From: Aquipuribacter hungaricus
GTDB lineage: Bacteria; Actinomycetota; Actinomycetes; Actinomycetales; JBBAYJ01
Direction: 5' to 3' (one strand)
Assembly (NCBI RefSeq): GCF_042663885.1
Contig: NZ_JBHSXV010000001.1
DNA: 64,000 nucleotides
In this document: positions 27,538 through 34,949 of the stretch, piece after piece
Layout of the letters: each line of letters opens with the position of its first letter
How positions within the stretch are numbered: position 1 is the first letter of the stretch
The notes under the pieces: generated by a model
Seen by the model: the letters and a program-made list of their open reading frames with translations, nothing else
Database searches by the model: none
What the model was told of the DNA's origin: nothing
Program-made: the position numbers and the translations under genes

Positions 27538-28811
27538 CCGACGCCGACCTCGTCCTGCTCGGTGCCGGCGGCGCGGGCACCGCGGTGCTGCACGCCCTGG
27601 CGCACCGCGACCTCACCACCGGGCTGCCCGCCCCGCTGCGGGTCGTCGTCGTCGACCCGGTCCCCGACGACAGCGCCGCCGCCCGCCACCGGACCTGGTG
27701 CTTCTGGGCGGAGGGCGAGGCCGCCGTCGCCCCCGCCGTGCACGCCACCTGGCGCCACGTCCGGGTGAGCGACCCGGCGCGCGACCTCGTGCTCGACCTG
27801 GACCCGTTCCGCTACCACCTCGTCCGCAGCGACGACCTCGCCGCGCTCACCGCCGAGCGGGTCCGGGCCGCGCCCCGGCTGTCCGTCGAGCGCGTCGTGG
27901 CAGCGGCCGGCCGGGTGACCTCGACCACAGCGGGGGCGACGGTCCAAGTCGGTGGCCGCACCCTGCGCGCGGCGCTCGTGCTGGACTCCCGGCCCGCGAG
28001 CCCGGCCCGGGCGGGGTCGGTGTGGTGGTGGCAGCACTTCCGCGGCTGGACCCTGCCGGCGGGCGCGCTGCCCGCGGGGGTGCTCGGCGCCGGGCCCGAC
28101 GGTCGCCCCGTCGCGAGCCTCATGGACTTCCGCACCGACCAGCCGGCCGCCGGGCTGTCCTTCGGGTACCTGCTCCCGCTGCCGGACGGCCGTGCGCTCG
28201 CGGAGTACACGGAGTTCTCGCCCGCGCGGCTGGACGACGCCGGCTACGACGCTGCCCTCCGGGGCTACCTCGCCCGGCTGGGCGTGAGCCCCGACGTCGT
28301 CCCCGACCACGTCGAGACCGGGGTCATCCCCATGACGGACGGGGCCTTCGCCCGCCGGTCGGGGCCGCGGGTGCTGCGGACCGGGACCGCCGGCGGCGCC
28401 ACGCGCGGCTCGACCGGGTACACGTTCTCGGCGATGCTCCGCGACGGCGAGGCGGTCGCGGACCTGGTGGCCGGTGGCGCGCTCGCCCGGCCCGGCGCGG
28501 TCCGGCTCCCCCCGCCCTACCCGCCGCGGCACCGGTGGATGGACGCCGTGCAGCTGCAGGCGCTCCAGGCCGGCCGGGTGCAGGGGCCGACCTTCTTCAC
28601 CGACCTGTTCGACCGGCGGCCCGCCCCGCAGGTGCTCCGCTTCCTCGACGGCACGACGACCCTGGCCGACGACCTGCAGATCATGTCCGCCTCGCCGACC
28701 CTGCAGATGTCGCTGTCGGCGGGCTCGGACGCGCTCGACCGGCTCCGGCGCCGGGTGCGGCGCCCGGGCGGGGAGCAGGGCCAGCCGGTCCCGGTGCGCA
28801 CCGACCGCTGA
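27534..28811 (+). CDS. crtY: Lycopene beta-cyclase, CrtY family
   Basis: The protein has 425 residues from GTG 27534, coupled to the transporter (GTGA overlap). The N-terminal FAD-binding fold reads DLVLLGAGGAGTAVLHALA, with a family block HRTWCFWAEGE. The mid-protein SVWWWQHFRGW and SLMDFRTDQ, the GVIPMTDGAF region and the GGATRGSTGYTFSAMLRDGE motif are diagnostic of CrtY/CrtL-type cyclases that convert linear lycopene to beta-rings. No crtE, crtB or crtI gene is in the window, so this is an orphan carotenoid gene. It would act on lycopene made elsewhere in the genome. Confidence 0.88.
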   Translation: MTDADLVLLGAGGAGTAVLHALAHRDLTTGLPAPLRVVVVDPVPDDSAAARHRTWCFWAEGEAAVAPAVHATWRHVRVSDPARDLVLDLDPFRYHLVRSDDLAALTAERVRAAPRLSVERVVAAAGRVTSTTAGATVQVGGRTLRAALVLDSRPASPARAGSVWWWQHFRGWTLPAGALPAGVLGAGPDGRPVASLMDFRTDQPAAGLSFGYLLPLPDGRALAEYTEFSPARLDDAGYDAALRGYLARLGVSPDVVPDHVETGVIPMTDGAFARRSGPRVLRTGTAGGATRGSTGYTFSAMLRDGEAVADLVAGGALARPGAVRLPPPYPPRHRWMDAVQLQALQAGRVQGPTFFTDLFDRRPAPQVLRFLDGTTTLADDLQIMSASPTLQMSLSAGSDALDRLRRRVRRPGGEQGQPVPVRTDR

Positions 28812-28902
28812 CGGGTCCGCCTCCTATCCTCGGGGCGGAGCCCGGCCGGACCGGGGAGCACCGTCCCGCGGGCCGGTGCCCGGCGGAGGGGCGGGGGCAG
28901 TC

Positions 28903-30375
28903 GTGGACCTCGCTCAGGACGTGTCCACGACCACCACCGTCACCGGCGCCGTCGCGGCCGTGCTCGGCGCCGTCGTCCTGTTCATGGCGCTGGTCGTCAT
29001 CCCCAAGGACCGCCGGCCCTCCTCGGCGACCGCCTGGATCATGACCATCGCCTTCGTGCCGGTCGTCGGGGTCATCGCCTACTTCTTCATCGGCACCCCC
29101 CGCCTGCCGCGGGGCCGCCGGGCCAAGCAGCGCGACGTCGACCGGCTCATCGGCGAGCGGACCCGGGCCTTCGACCCCGGGGACGGTCCGTCGCCCGGCC
29201 CGCGGTGGTTGGACCACGTCGTCCGCCTCAACCAGAACCTCGGCGCGATGCCCATGCTCCGGTCCAACTCCGCCGTGGTGCAGACCGGCTACGCGGAGTC
29301 CATCGAGCAGATGACGGCCGACGTCGACGCGGCGACGGAGTTCGTCCACGTCGAGTTCTACATCCTGTCCCGCGACCGGACGACGGCCCCGTTCTTCGAC
29401 GCCATGGCGCGGGCGGTGCGGCGCGGCGTCGTCGTGCGCGTGCTGCTGGACCACATCGGGTCCTGGGGCACGCCGGGGTACCGCCGCACGCTCCGGGCCC
29501 TGGACGCGGCGGGCGTGCAGTGGCAGCTCATGCTCCCGGTGCAGCCGCTCAAGGGCCGGTACCAGCGCCCCGACCTGCGCAACCACCGCAAGCTCGTCGT
29601 CGTCGACGGCCTCGTGGGCTGGGCGGGGTCGCAGAACATGGTCGACTCCACGTACGGCAAGCGCACCAACCGCCGCCGGGGCCTCCACTGGCAGGACCTC
29701 ATGGTGCGGCTGCGGGGCCCGGTGGTGCAGGAGCTCGAGGCGCTGTTCGCCACCGACTGGTACTCCGAGACCGACGAGCTCCTCCCGGTCCGGGCGCCCG
29801 ACCCCGCGGAGCTGGTCGTCGGGGAGCTGTCGGTGCAGGTCGTCCCGTCAGGGCCGGGCTTCGACACCGAGAACAACCTGCGCCTGTTCACCAGCCTGCT
29901 CTACGGCGCGCAGGAGCGGGTGAGCATCACCAGCCCGTACTTCGTGCCCGACGAGTCGCTGCTGTACGCGGTGACCAGCGCCGGCTAATGCGGCGTGCAG
30001 GTCGAGCTGTTCGTGCCCGAGCAGGCCGACCAGTTCCTCGTCCACCACGCCCAGCGCTCCTACTACGAGCAGCTGCTGCGCGCCGGGGTCCGGATCTGGC
30101 TCTACCCCCGCCCGTACGTGCTGCACGCCAAGCACATGAGCATCGACTCCGACATCGCCGTCGTCGGCAGCTCGAACCTGGACATCCGCTCGTTCACCCT
30201 GGACCTGGAGCTCACGCTGCTCGTCCACGGGCAGTCCTTCGCCCAGCAGCTCCACCACGTCGAGGACCTCTACCGCCAGGTGTCCAGCGAGCTCACCCTC
30301 GACACCTGGCTCGCCAGGCCCCGGCTGCAGCAGGTCCTGGACAACGTCGCGCGCCTGACGTCCTCGCTGCAGTAG
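28903..30375 (+). pseudogene. cls: Cardiolipin synthase, interrupted by in-frame TAA
   Basis: The frame opens at GTG 28903, preceded by a GGAGGGGCGGGGG stretch. Two N-terminal membrane helices are followed by the phospholipase D fold. The first HKD motif is HRKLVVVD (His at residue 228). At 29986-29988 an in-frame TAA (codon 362) follows SPYFVPDESLLYAVTSAG. The same frame then continues with typical Cls sequence (VELFVPEQADQFLVHHAQRS) and the second HKD motif HAKHMSID (His at codon 408), ending at 30375. Both HKD motifs are needed for activity, so the stop should inactivate the enzyme unless it is read through. GTG 29995 could start the second half separately. Cls makes cardiolipin from phosphatidylglycerol. 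Confidence 0.85.
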
Positions 30376-30459
30376 GGCGCCCGGCTGGCGCGGGTCCGTG
30401 CGGTGCAGGTCGGTGCGGTGGAGGTACGTCCGGTGCGCCGTCGGCGGACGGCTCAGGGC

Positions 30460-31464
30460 TCAGCCGACAGCGACCGGCTCCCACGAGAACACCGCGTCGG
30501 TGCGCGGGTCGACCGTGAGCCGCAACCACTCGGTGGCGGTGTCACCGAACGTCTCCAGCCGGGTGAGGTTCGCGACACCGCCGTACGCAGGCTCGGCCTC
30601 GTAGCGGTGCTCGTCGCCGTGGGCGAGCAGGACGGGCCCGTCGAAGGCCCGCGAACGGGCGAGGATGAGCTCGCGCTCGGCGGCGAACCCGGGGTCGTCG
30701 TCGACGGGCTCGGCCTGCAGCAGCAGCAGCACACCGGCAGCGCCGGTCGCCTCCGCCTCGTCGAACGCGGCGTCGATCCAGGCGAGGTTCGCGGCCCGGC
30801 GTGCCTCGAACTCCGCGAGGCGCTCGGCCGGGCGGTCGCCCCCGGGCAGCTGCGCCCACGGGAGCAGGCCGTTGCTCGACCCCACGACGTGCACGGTCGC
30901 CATGACGACCCCGCTGCGCGTGAAGCGGACGTTCTCGACGTAGTCCGCGTGCGCGGGGTCCGTGACGCCCTGGCTCACCACGCGCATACCCCGGCCGCCG
31001 ATGGTCTCGCCCGGGACCGGGAACATGAGCTCGCGGAGCCGGTCCAGGCGTTCGGTCGGGACGAACGAGCCGTTGGTGGTGCGGTGGCAGTCGGTCCAGT
31101 CGTTGTCTCCGGGGGTGAGGACGAAGGGGTCCTCGAAGCTCTCGTACTTCTGGAGCGAGTCACCCAGGAGGGCGTCGGAGCAGCTCTCGCTGCCGGCCTT
31201 GACGTCGCCGGCGTGCAGCACGAGACGGACCCGGCGGTCGTCGTCCACGTCGTCGGCCAGGGCGGGGAACAGCTCCCGCTGCTCGGGGCCGTAGGGGGTG
31301 TCCCCGAGCAGGGCGATCGTCGTCGGTGCCTGCCCCCTGGGCCCGCCGGGGGCGGCGACGGCGGTGCCGGGCACCGTGGCGACGGCCAGCGCTGCCAGGG
31401 CCGCGGCGCCGGACGAGAGGAGCGCGCGCCGGCGCGCGGGGGACGGGGACGACGAGGCGGTCAT
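30460..31464 (-). CDS. Exported metallophosphoesterase-like protein
   Basis: The protein has 334 residues from ATG 31464. The N-terminal SPARRRALLSSGAAALAALA followed by cleavage at AVA-APGG looks like a Tat or strong Sec signal. The calcineurin-like pattern is partial: LLGDTPYG, VLHAGDVKAGSESC, TPGDNDWTDCH and a late LLAHGDEHRYEAEP. These supply the usual Asp, Asn and His metal ligands, with GDNDW replacing GNHD. Such proteins are secreted phosphoesterases of unknown substrate. It is transcribed toward the damaged cls gene. The 147 bp upstream contain no clear operator. Confidence 0.78.
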   Translation of the reverse strand: MTASSSPSPARRRALLSSGAAALAALAVATVPGTAVAAPGGPRGQAPTTIALLGDTPYGPEQRELFPALADDVDDDRRVRLVLHAGDVKAGSESCSDALLGDSLQKYESFEDPFVLTPGDNDWTDCHRTTNGSFVPTERLDRLRELMFPVPGETIGGRGMRVVSQGVTDPAHADYVENVRFTRSGVVMATVHVVGSSNGLLPWAQLPGGDRPAERLAEFEARRAANLAWIDAAFDEAEATGAAGVLLLLQAEPVDDDPGFAAERELILARSRAFDGPVLLAHGDEHRYEAEPAYGGVANLTRLETFGDTATEWLRLTVDPRTDAVFSWEPVAVG

Positions 31465-31589
31465 GCGGACACCCTGGTGGCCGCGCCCGGCCGGCAGGTG
31501 GCCGTCAGGTGGCGGTGAGGAGAACGCTCGGGTGCGCCGGGCCTGACGAGGTCCGGCCTCTCCTCTGAGCCCCGCGCAGGCCTGTGCCC

Positions 31590-31605
31590 GGGACCGCCCG
31601 GTCCC
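31590..31605 (-). terminator. Weak hairpin after purB
   Basis: GGGACCGCCCGGTCCC can form a short 5-7 bp stem immediately past the purB stop (31612) on the minus strand. The loop is very small, so this is tentative. Confidence 0.35.
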
Positions 31606-31611
31606 CGCCGC

Positions 31612-33048
31612 CTACGCGCCGTCGTGGGGGCTCCACGACGGCGACAGATGGTCGACGAGCTCGTCGGCGATGCCGGTGTAGGTCTGCGGGGTGAGCTCCA
31701 GCAGGCGGGCGGTCGCCTCCTCGGGCAGGCCGAGGCCGCGGACGAACTCGGCCATCGCCGGCCCGTCGACCCGCTTGCCGCGGGTGAGCTCCTTGAGCCG
31801 CTCGTAGGGGTTGTCCAGGCCGTGCAGGCGCATGACGGTCTGCACCGCCTCGCCGAGCACCTCCCAGGACCCCTCGAGGTCGGCGTCCAGCACGGAGGAG
31901 TCCACGTCGAGCGAGCCCAGGCCCCGGGCGACGTTGTCGACCGCCAGCAGCGAGTGGCCGAGCGCGACGCCGATGTTGCGCTGCATCGTGGAGTCGGTGA
32001 GGTCCCGCTGCAGCCGGGACGTGACGAGGGTCCGCTGGAGGACCTCCAGCAGCGCGTCCGACAGCTCGAGGTTCGCCTCGGCATTCTCGAACCGGATCGG
32101 GTTGACCTTGTGCGGCATGGTCGAGGACCCGATCGAGCCGGCCTGCGTGAGCTGCGTGAAGTAGCCCTGCGAGATGTACGTCCAGGCGTCGGTGCACAGG
32201 TTGTGCAGCACCCGGTTGTAGCGGGAGACGTCGGCGTAGAGCTCGGCCTGCCAGTCGTGGGACTCGATCTGCGTCGTCAGCGGGTTCCACGTCAGGCCCA
32301 TGCCCTCGACGAACCCCCGCGACACGGCCTGCCAGTCGACGTCGGGCGCGGCGGCGTGGTGGGCCGCGTACGTCCCGGTGGCCCCGTTGAGCTTGCCGAG
32401 GAACTCCGCGCCGTGGACCCGGTGGAGCTGGCGCTGCAACCGGTGGGCGAGGACCGCGAGCTCCTTGCCGACCGTCGTGGGGGTGGCGGGCTGGCCGTGG
32501 GTGCGGGCCAGCATGGGCACCGACCGGTAGGCGCGGGCCATCGTCGCGACCTGCTCGGCGAGCGCGGTCGCCGCCGGCAGCCACACCTCGCGCACGGCGC
32601 GCTGCACGAGGCGGGCGTAGGCGAGGTTGTTGATGTCCTCGCTCGTGCACGCGAAGTGGACGAACTCCGAGACGTCCTCCAAGGAGGTCCCCGCCAGGCG
32701 CTCCTTGAGCAGGTACTCCACGGCCTTGACGTCGTGCACGGTGGTCCGCTCGAGCTCCCGCAGCCGCAGGACCGTGCCGGCGTCGAAGTCCGCGGCGACC
32801 CCGTGGAGGCGCTGCACCTCCTCGTCGGTGAGGCGGCGCAGCCCCGGCAGCACCTGCTGCTGGGACAGGTGCAGCAGCCACGCCACCTCGATGCGCAGCC
32901 GCTCGCGGTTGAGCGCCGGCTCGGACAGGTGCTCGGCGAGGCCCTCCACCGCGGGGCGGTACCGGCCGTCGAGGGGGCTCAGCGTCGCCTCGCCCAGGTC
33001 GGCGGCGATGCGTGCGGCGGTGCGGGACACGGGGGGCTGGTCGTTCAC
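31612..33048 (-). CDS. purB: Adenylosuccinate lyase
   Basis: The protein has 478 residues from GTG 33048. It belongs to the fumarase/aspartase superfamily, with signature SSTMPHKVNPIRFENAE (catalytic Ser loop), general-acid region ARTHGQPATPTTVGKE and active-site block FVHFACTSEDINN. The sequence type (LSPLDGRYRPAVEGLAEHLS) matches the E. coli-like PurB subgroup. It catalyses two steps: SAICAR to AICAR in purine synthesis, and adenylosuccinate to AMP. The 156-bp upstream region up to the fructosamine-kinase gene presumably holds its promoter. GAGGAT lies six bases before the start. Confidence 0.96.
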   Translation of the reverse strand: MNDQPPVSRTAARIAADLGEATLSPLDGRYRPAVEGLAEHLSEPALNRERLRIEVAWLLHLSQQQVLPGLRRLTDEEVQRLHGVAADFDAGTVLRLRELERTTVHDVKAVEYLLKERLAGTSLEDVSEFVHFACTSEDINNLAYARLVQRAVREVWLPAATALAEQVATMARAYRSVPMLARTHGQPATPTTVGKELAVLAHRLQRQLHRVHGAEFLGKLNGATGTYAAHHAAAPDVDWQAVSRGFVEGMGLTWNPLTTQIESHDWQAELYADVSRYNRVLHNLCTDAWTYISQGYFTQLTQAGSIGSSTMPHKVNPIRFENAEANLELSDALLEVLQRTLVTSRLQRDLTDSTMQRNIGVALGHSLLAVDNVARGLGSLDVDSSVLDADLEGSWEVLGEAVQTVMRLHGLDNPYERLKELTRGKRVDGPAMAEFVRGLGLPEEATARLLELTPQTYTGIADELVDHLSPSWSPHDGA

Positions 33049-33204
33049 GGGGTGATCCTCACAGATCGTCGGTGCGACCCGCGCCCGCCGACCGCCTGTG
33101 CACGGCGCCCGGCGGCTGTGGACAGAGCCCCCTCGCGCGCGTCGTCACAAGGGGGAGTGGCGGCGCCGGCCAGACGTCGCGGGCGCGGTGCCGCTGTCGG
33201 GGCG

Positions 33205-34023
33205 TCAGGCCCAGCGTGCGGCCGCCGCCGCGGCCTGCGCCCCGTAGCCGCCGCCGAACAGGGCGGCGTGGACGAGCAGCGGGTGCAGCTGGTGCAGCGG
33301 GACGCGGTCCTGCCATCCCGGCGTGAGGGGGGCGGCCTCGGTGTAGGCGTCGAGCACCCGTCGCAGGTGGGGCAGCCCGAACAGGGCGAGCATCGCCAGG
33401 TCGGTCTCGCGGTGGCCGCCGTGCGCGGCCGGGTCGACGAGGACGACGCCGTGCGCGGTCCACAGCACGTTGCCGTTCCACAGGTCGCCGTGCAGCCGGG
33501 ACGGGCCCTCGCCGGGGTCGCTGAGGCCCGCGTCGGCGACGAGCCGGTCGAGCAGCCGGGACACCGTGGCGGACTGGTCCGCGTCCAGGGCGCCCGCGTC
33601 GTGGGCCCGGCGCAGGTACGGCAGCAGGCGGTGCTCGGCGTACCAGGGCCCCCACACCGGACCCGTGCGCAGCGGCAGCGGGAGCGGCCCGACGTACCCG
33701 TCCCCGGTCCAGCCGTCCGGGCCTGACCCGAAGCCCGGCGCGCCCGCCGCGTGCGTGACGGCCAGGCGACGGCCGAGCTCCTCGGCCGCGGCGGCGGTGG
33801 GCGGCACCTCGGGCAGGCGGGGCATGACGAGCCGGTCGTCGGCGACCTGGAGGGGCTGCACGACCGCGACGCCGCCGGGCACGGACGCCAGCCAGCGCAG
33901 GCCGGCCGCCTCGACGGCGAAGTACCCCGGGGGTGCGTCCGCCCGTCGCTTGACGAACACCTCGCCGGAGGCGGCGGCGGGACGGCCGGGCGCGTCGTCG
34001 CGAGCAGGTGCCCCCGTGGTCAC
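33205..34023 (-). CDS. Fructosamine/ribulosamine 3-kinase family protein
   Basis: The protein has 272 residues. GTG 34023 overlaps the stop of the phosphatase gene by 4 nt (GTGA). It belongs to the FN3K/aminoglycoside-kinase-like fold: VFVKRRADAPPGYFAVEAAGL is the Lys-containing N-lobe, SRLHGDLWNGNVLW the catalytic loop and VVLVDPAAHGGHRETDLAML the metal-binding DPA motif and family signature. The family phosphorylates ketoamine-modified lysines on O3, which destabilises the adduct. Bacterial members often prefer ribulosamines and erythrulosamines. Pairing with a LMW phosphatase fits a deglycation role. Confidence 0.88.
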   Translation of the reverse strand: MTTGAPARDDAPGRPAAASGEVFVKRRADAPPGYFAVEAAGLRWLASVPGGVAVVQPLQVADDRLVMPRLPEVPPTAAAAEELGRRLAVTHAAGAPGFGSGPDGWTGDGYVGPLPLPLRTGPVWGPWYAEHRLLPYLRRAHDAGALDADQSATVSRLLDRLVADAGLSDPGEGPSRLHGDLWNGNVLWTAHGVVLVDPAAHGGHRETDLAMLALFGLPHLRRVLDAYTEAAPLTPGWQDRVPLHQLHPLLVHAALFGGGYGAQAAAAAARWA

Positions 34024-34574
34024 CGGACGGCCTGCACGGGGGCGCCCGCCAGGCGCTCGAGCAGGTGGTCCAGCAGCCCGGCGCACGAGCGCTCCACCTG
34101 CTCCAGGACGGAGTCGAAGGCGTCGAGGTCGGAGTAGTAGGGGTCCGGCACGTCGAGGGACCGTCCGACGTCCCCGCCGGCCCGCAGGAGGGCGCTGAGG
34201 TCGGCCGCCGCCGGGTCGAAGGTGCGCAGCAGCCGCACCTTGGCGCGGTCGTCCTGGTCGTCGGTCCAGCCGAGCAGGGTCCGCTGGTGGCCGCGGTCCA
34301 GCGCGAGCACCAGGTCGAGGTCCGGCAGCCAGGACGGCTCGAACAGCCGCGCGCGGTGGGGCAGGCCGTCGTACCCGCGGGCGGACAGCGCCAGGAGCGT
34401 GCGGCTGTCGGCGCGCTCGCCGATGTGCCAGTCGCCGGTGCCCGCGGAGGTGACGAGCACCAGGTCGTCGATGCCCTGCTCCTCGACCATGGCGCCCAGC
34501 ACGACCTCCCCCATCGGGGAGCGGCAGATGTTGCCCGAGCACACGAAGCACACGCGGATCGGGGCGGGGGCCAT
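34020..34574 (-). CDS. Low-molecular-weight protein tyrosine phosphatase family
   Basis: The protein has 184 residues from ATG 34574. The P-loop CSGNICRSP (CX5R) is at the N-terminus (nucleophile Cys12). The general-acid DPYY motif lies near residue 155 (DVPDPYYSDLDAFDSV). Length and layout are standard. It is immediately upstream of, and overlaps, the fructosamine-kinase gene. In several bacteria this exact arrangement occurs, and such phosphatases act on ribulosamine-5-phosphate-type adducts, so a sugar-amine substrate is as likely as phosphotyrosine. CACACT seven bases before the start suggests a leaderless mRNA. Confidence 0.9.
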   Translation of the reverse strand: MAPAPIRVCFVCSGNICRSPMGEVVLGAMVEEQGIDDLVLVTSAGTGDWHIGERADSRTLLALSARGYDGLPHRARLFEPSWLPDLDLVLALDRGHQRTLLGWTDDQDDRAKVRLLRTFDPAAADLSALLRAGGDVGRSLDVPDPYYSDLDAFDSVLEQVERSCAGLLDHLLERLAGAPVQAVR

Positions 34575-34724
34575 GGGTGCCAGTGTGCCCACGCTCCCGG
34601 GCGCGGCGACAGGGCTCCGGCCCGGGGATCTCAGCCTGTGTCCACAGCCGGGGAGCCCGCTCCGGTGTGCACCGCCGGGCGGCGTCCGGGACCCCGCAGC
34701 ACGCGGTCGGCGCAGGCTCGGGGG

Positions 34725-34949
34725 ATGGGGTCGGGGAGCACGGAGGAGGTGGCGGCCCGCTGCGCGCGGGTGGCCGACGAGGTGGACGGGCTGGTGGCCC
34801 GGGTGCGCGGGCTGCCGCCGCCGGGCTGGCGCGGACCGGCGGCGGACGGGTTCGACGAGGGCCTGCGGCGGGCGGCGCGGCTGCTCGACGACGGGGGCGC
34901 CGCGGTCGCGCGGGCGGGGGCCGTGGTGCGCCACCTGGGGGTCGCGTGA
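34725..34949 (+). CDS. WXG100-like small protein
   Basis: The protein has 74 residues from ATG 34725. Two amphipathic helices flank a turn that reads PPPGWRGPAADGFDEGL. The W-x-G followed by a Pro-Ala-Ala-x-x-Phe run is the hallmark of WXG100/ESAT-6-like proteins. Length (74) is slightly short of the usual about 100. The GTG of the following gene overlaps its stop by 4 nt, so both are made together. No C-terminal YxxxD/E secretion signal is visible. No type VII secretion ATPase or mycosin lies in the window. Inferred to be a chaperone-like partner of the downstream hydrolase. Confidence 0.65.
   Translation: MGSGSTEEVAARCARVADEVDGLVARVRGLPPPGWRGPAADGFDEGLRRAARLLDDGGAAVARAGAVVRHLGVA

Noticed and set aside
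21387..28811. Very long + strand open frame (about 2470 codons)
   Set aside because: It is antisense to hrpA and in another frame over the transporter, with Arg/Gly/Ala/Pro-rich shadow composition. Its last part is the lycopene cyclase, which has its own start at 27534.
29986..29988. Selenocysteine or other recoding explanation for the stop
   Set aside because: The codon is TAA, not TGA, and no SECIS-like element or recoding signal is seen; a mutation or error is simpler.
29988..30518. Frame starting at the ATG overlapping the TAA in cardiolipin synthase
   Set aside because: The product is Arg/Ala/Gly/Pro-rich shadow sequence; the real continuation is in the original frame.
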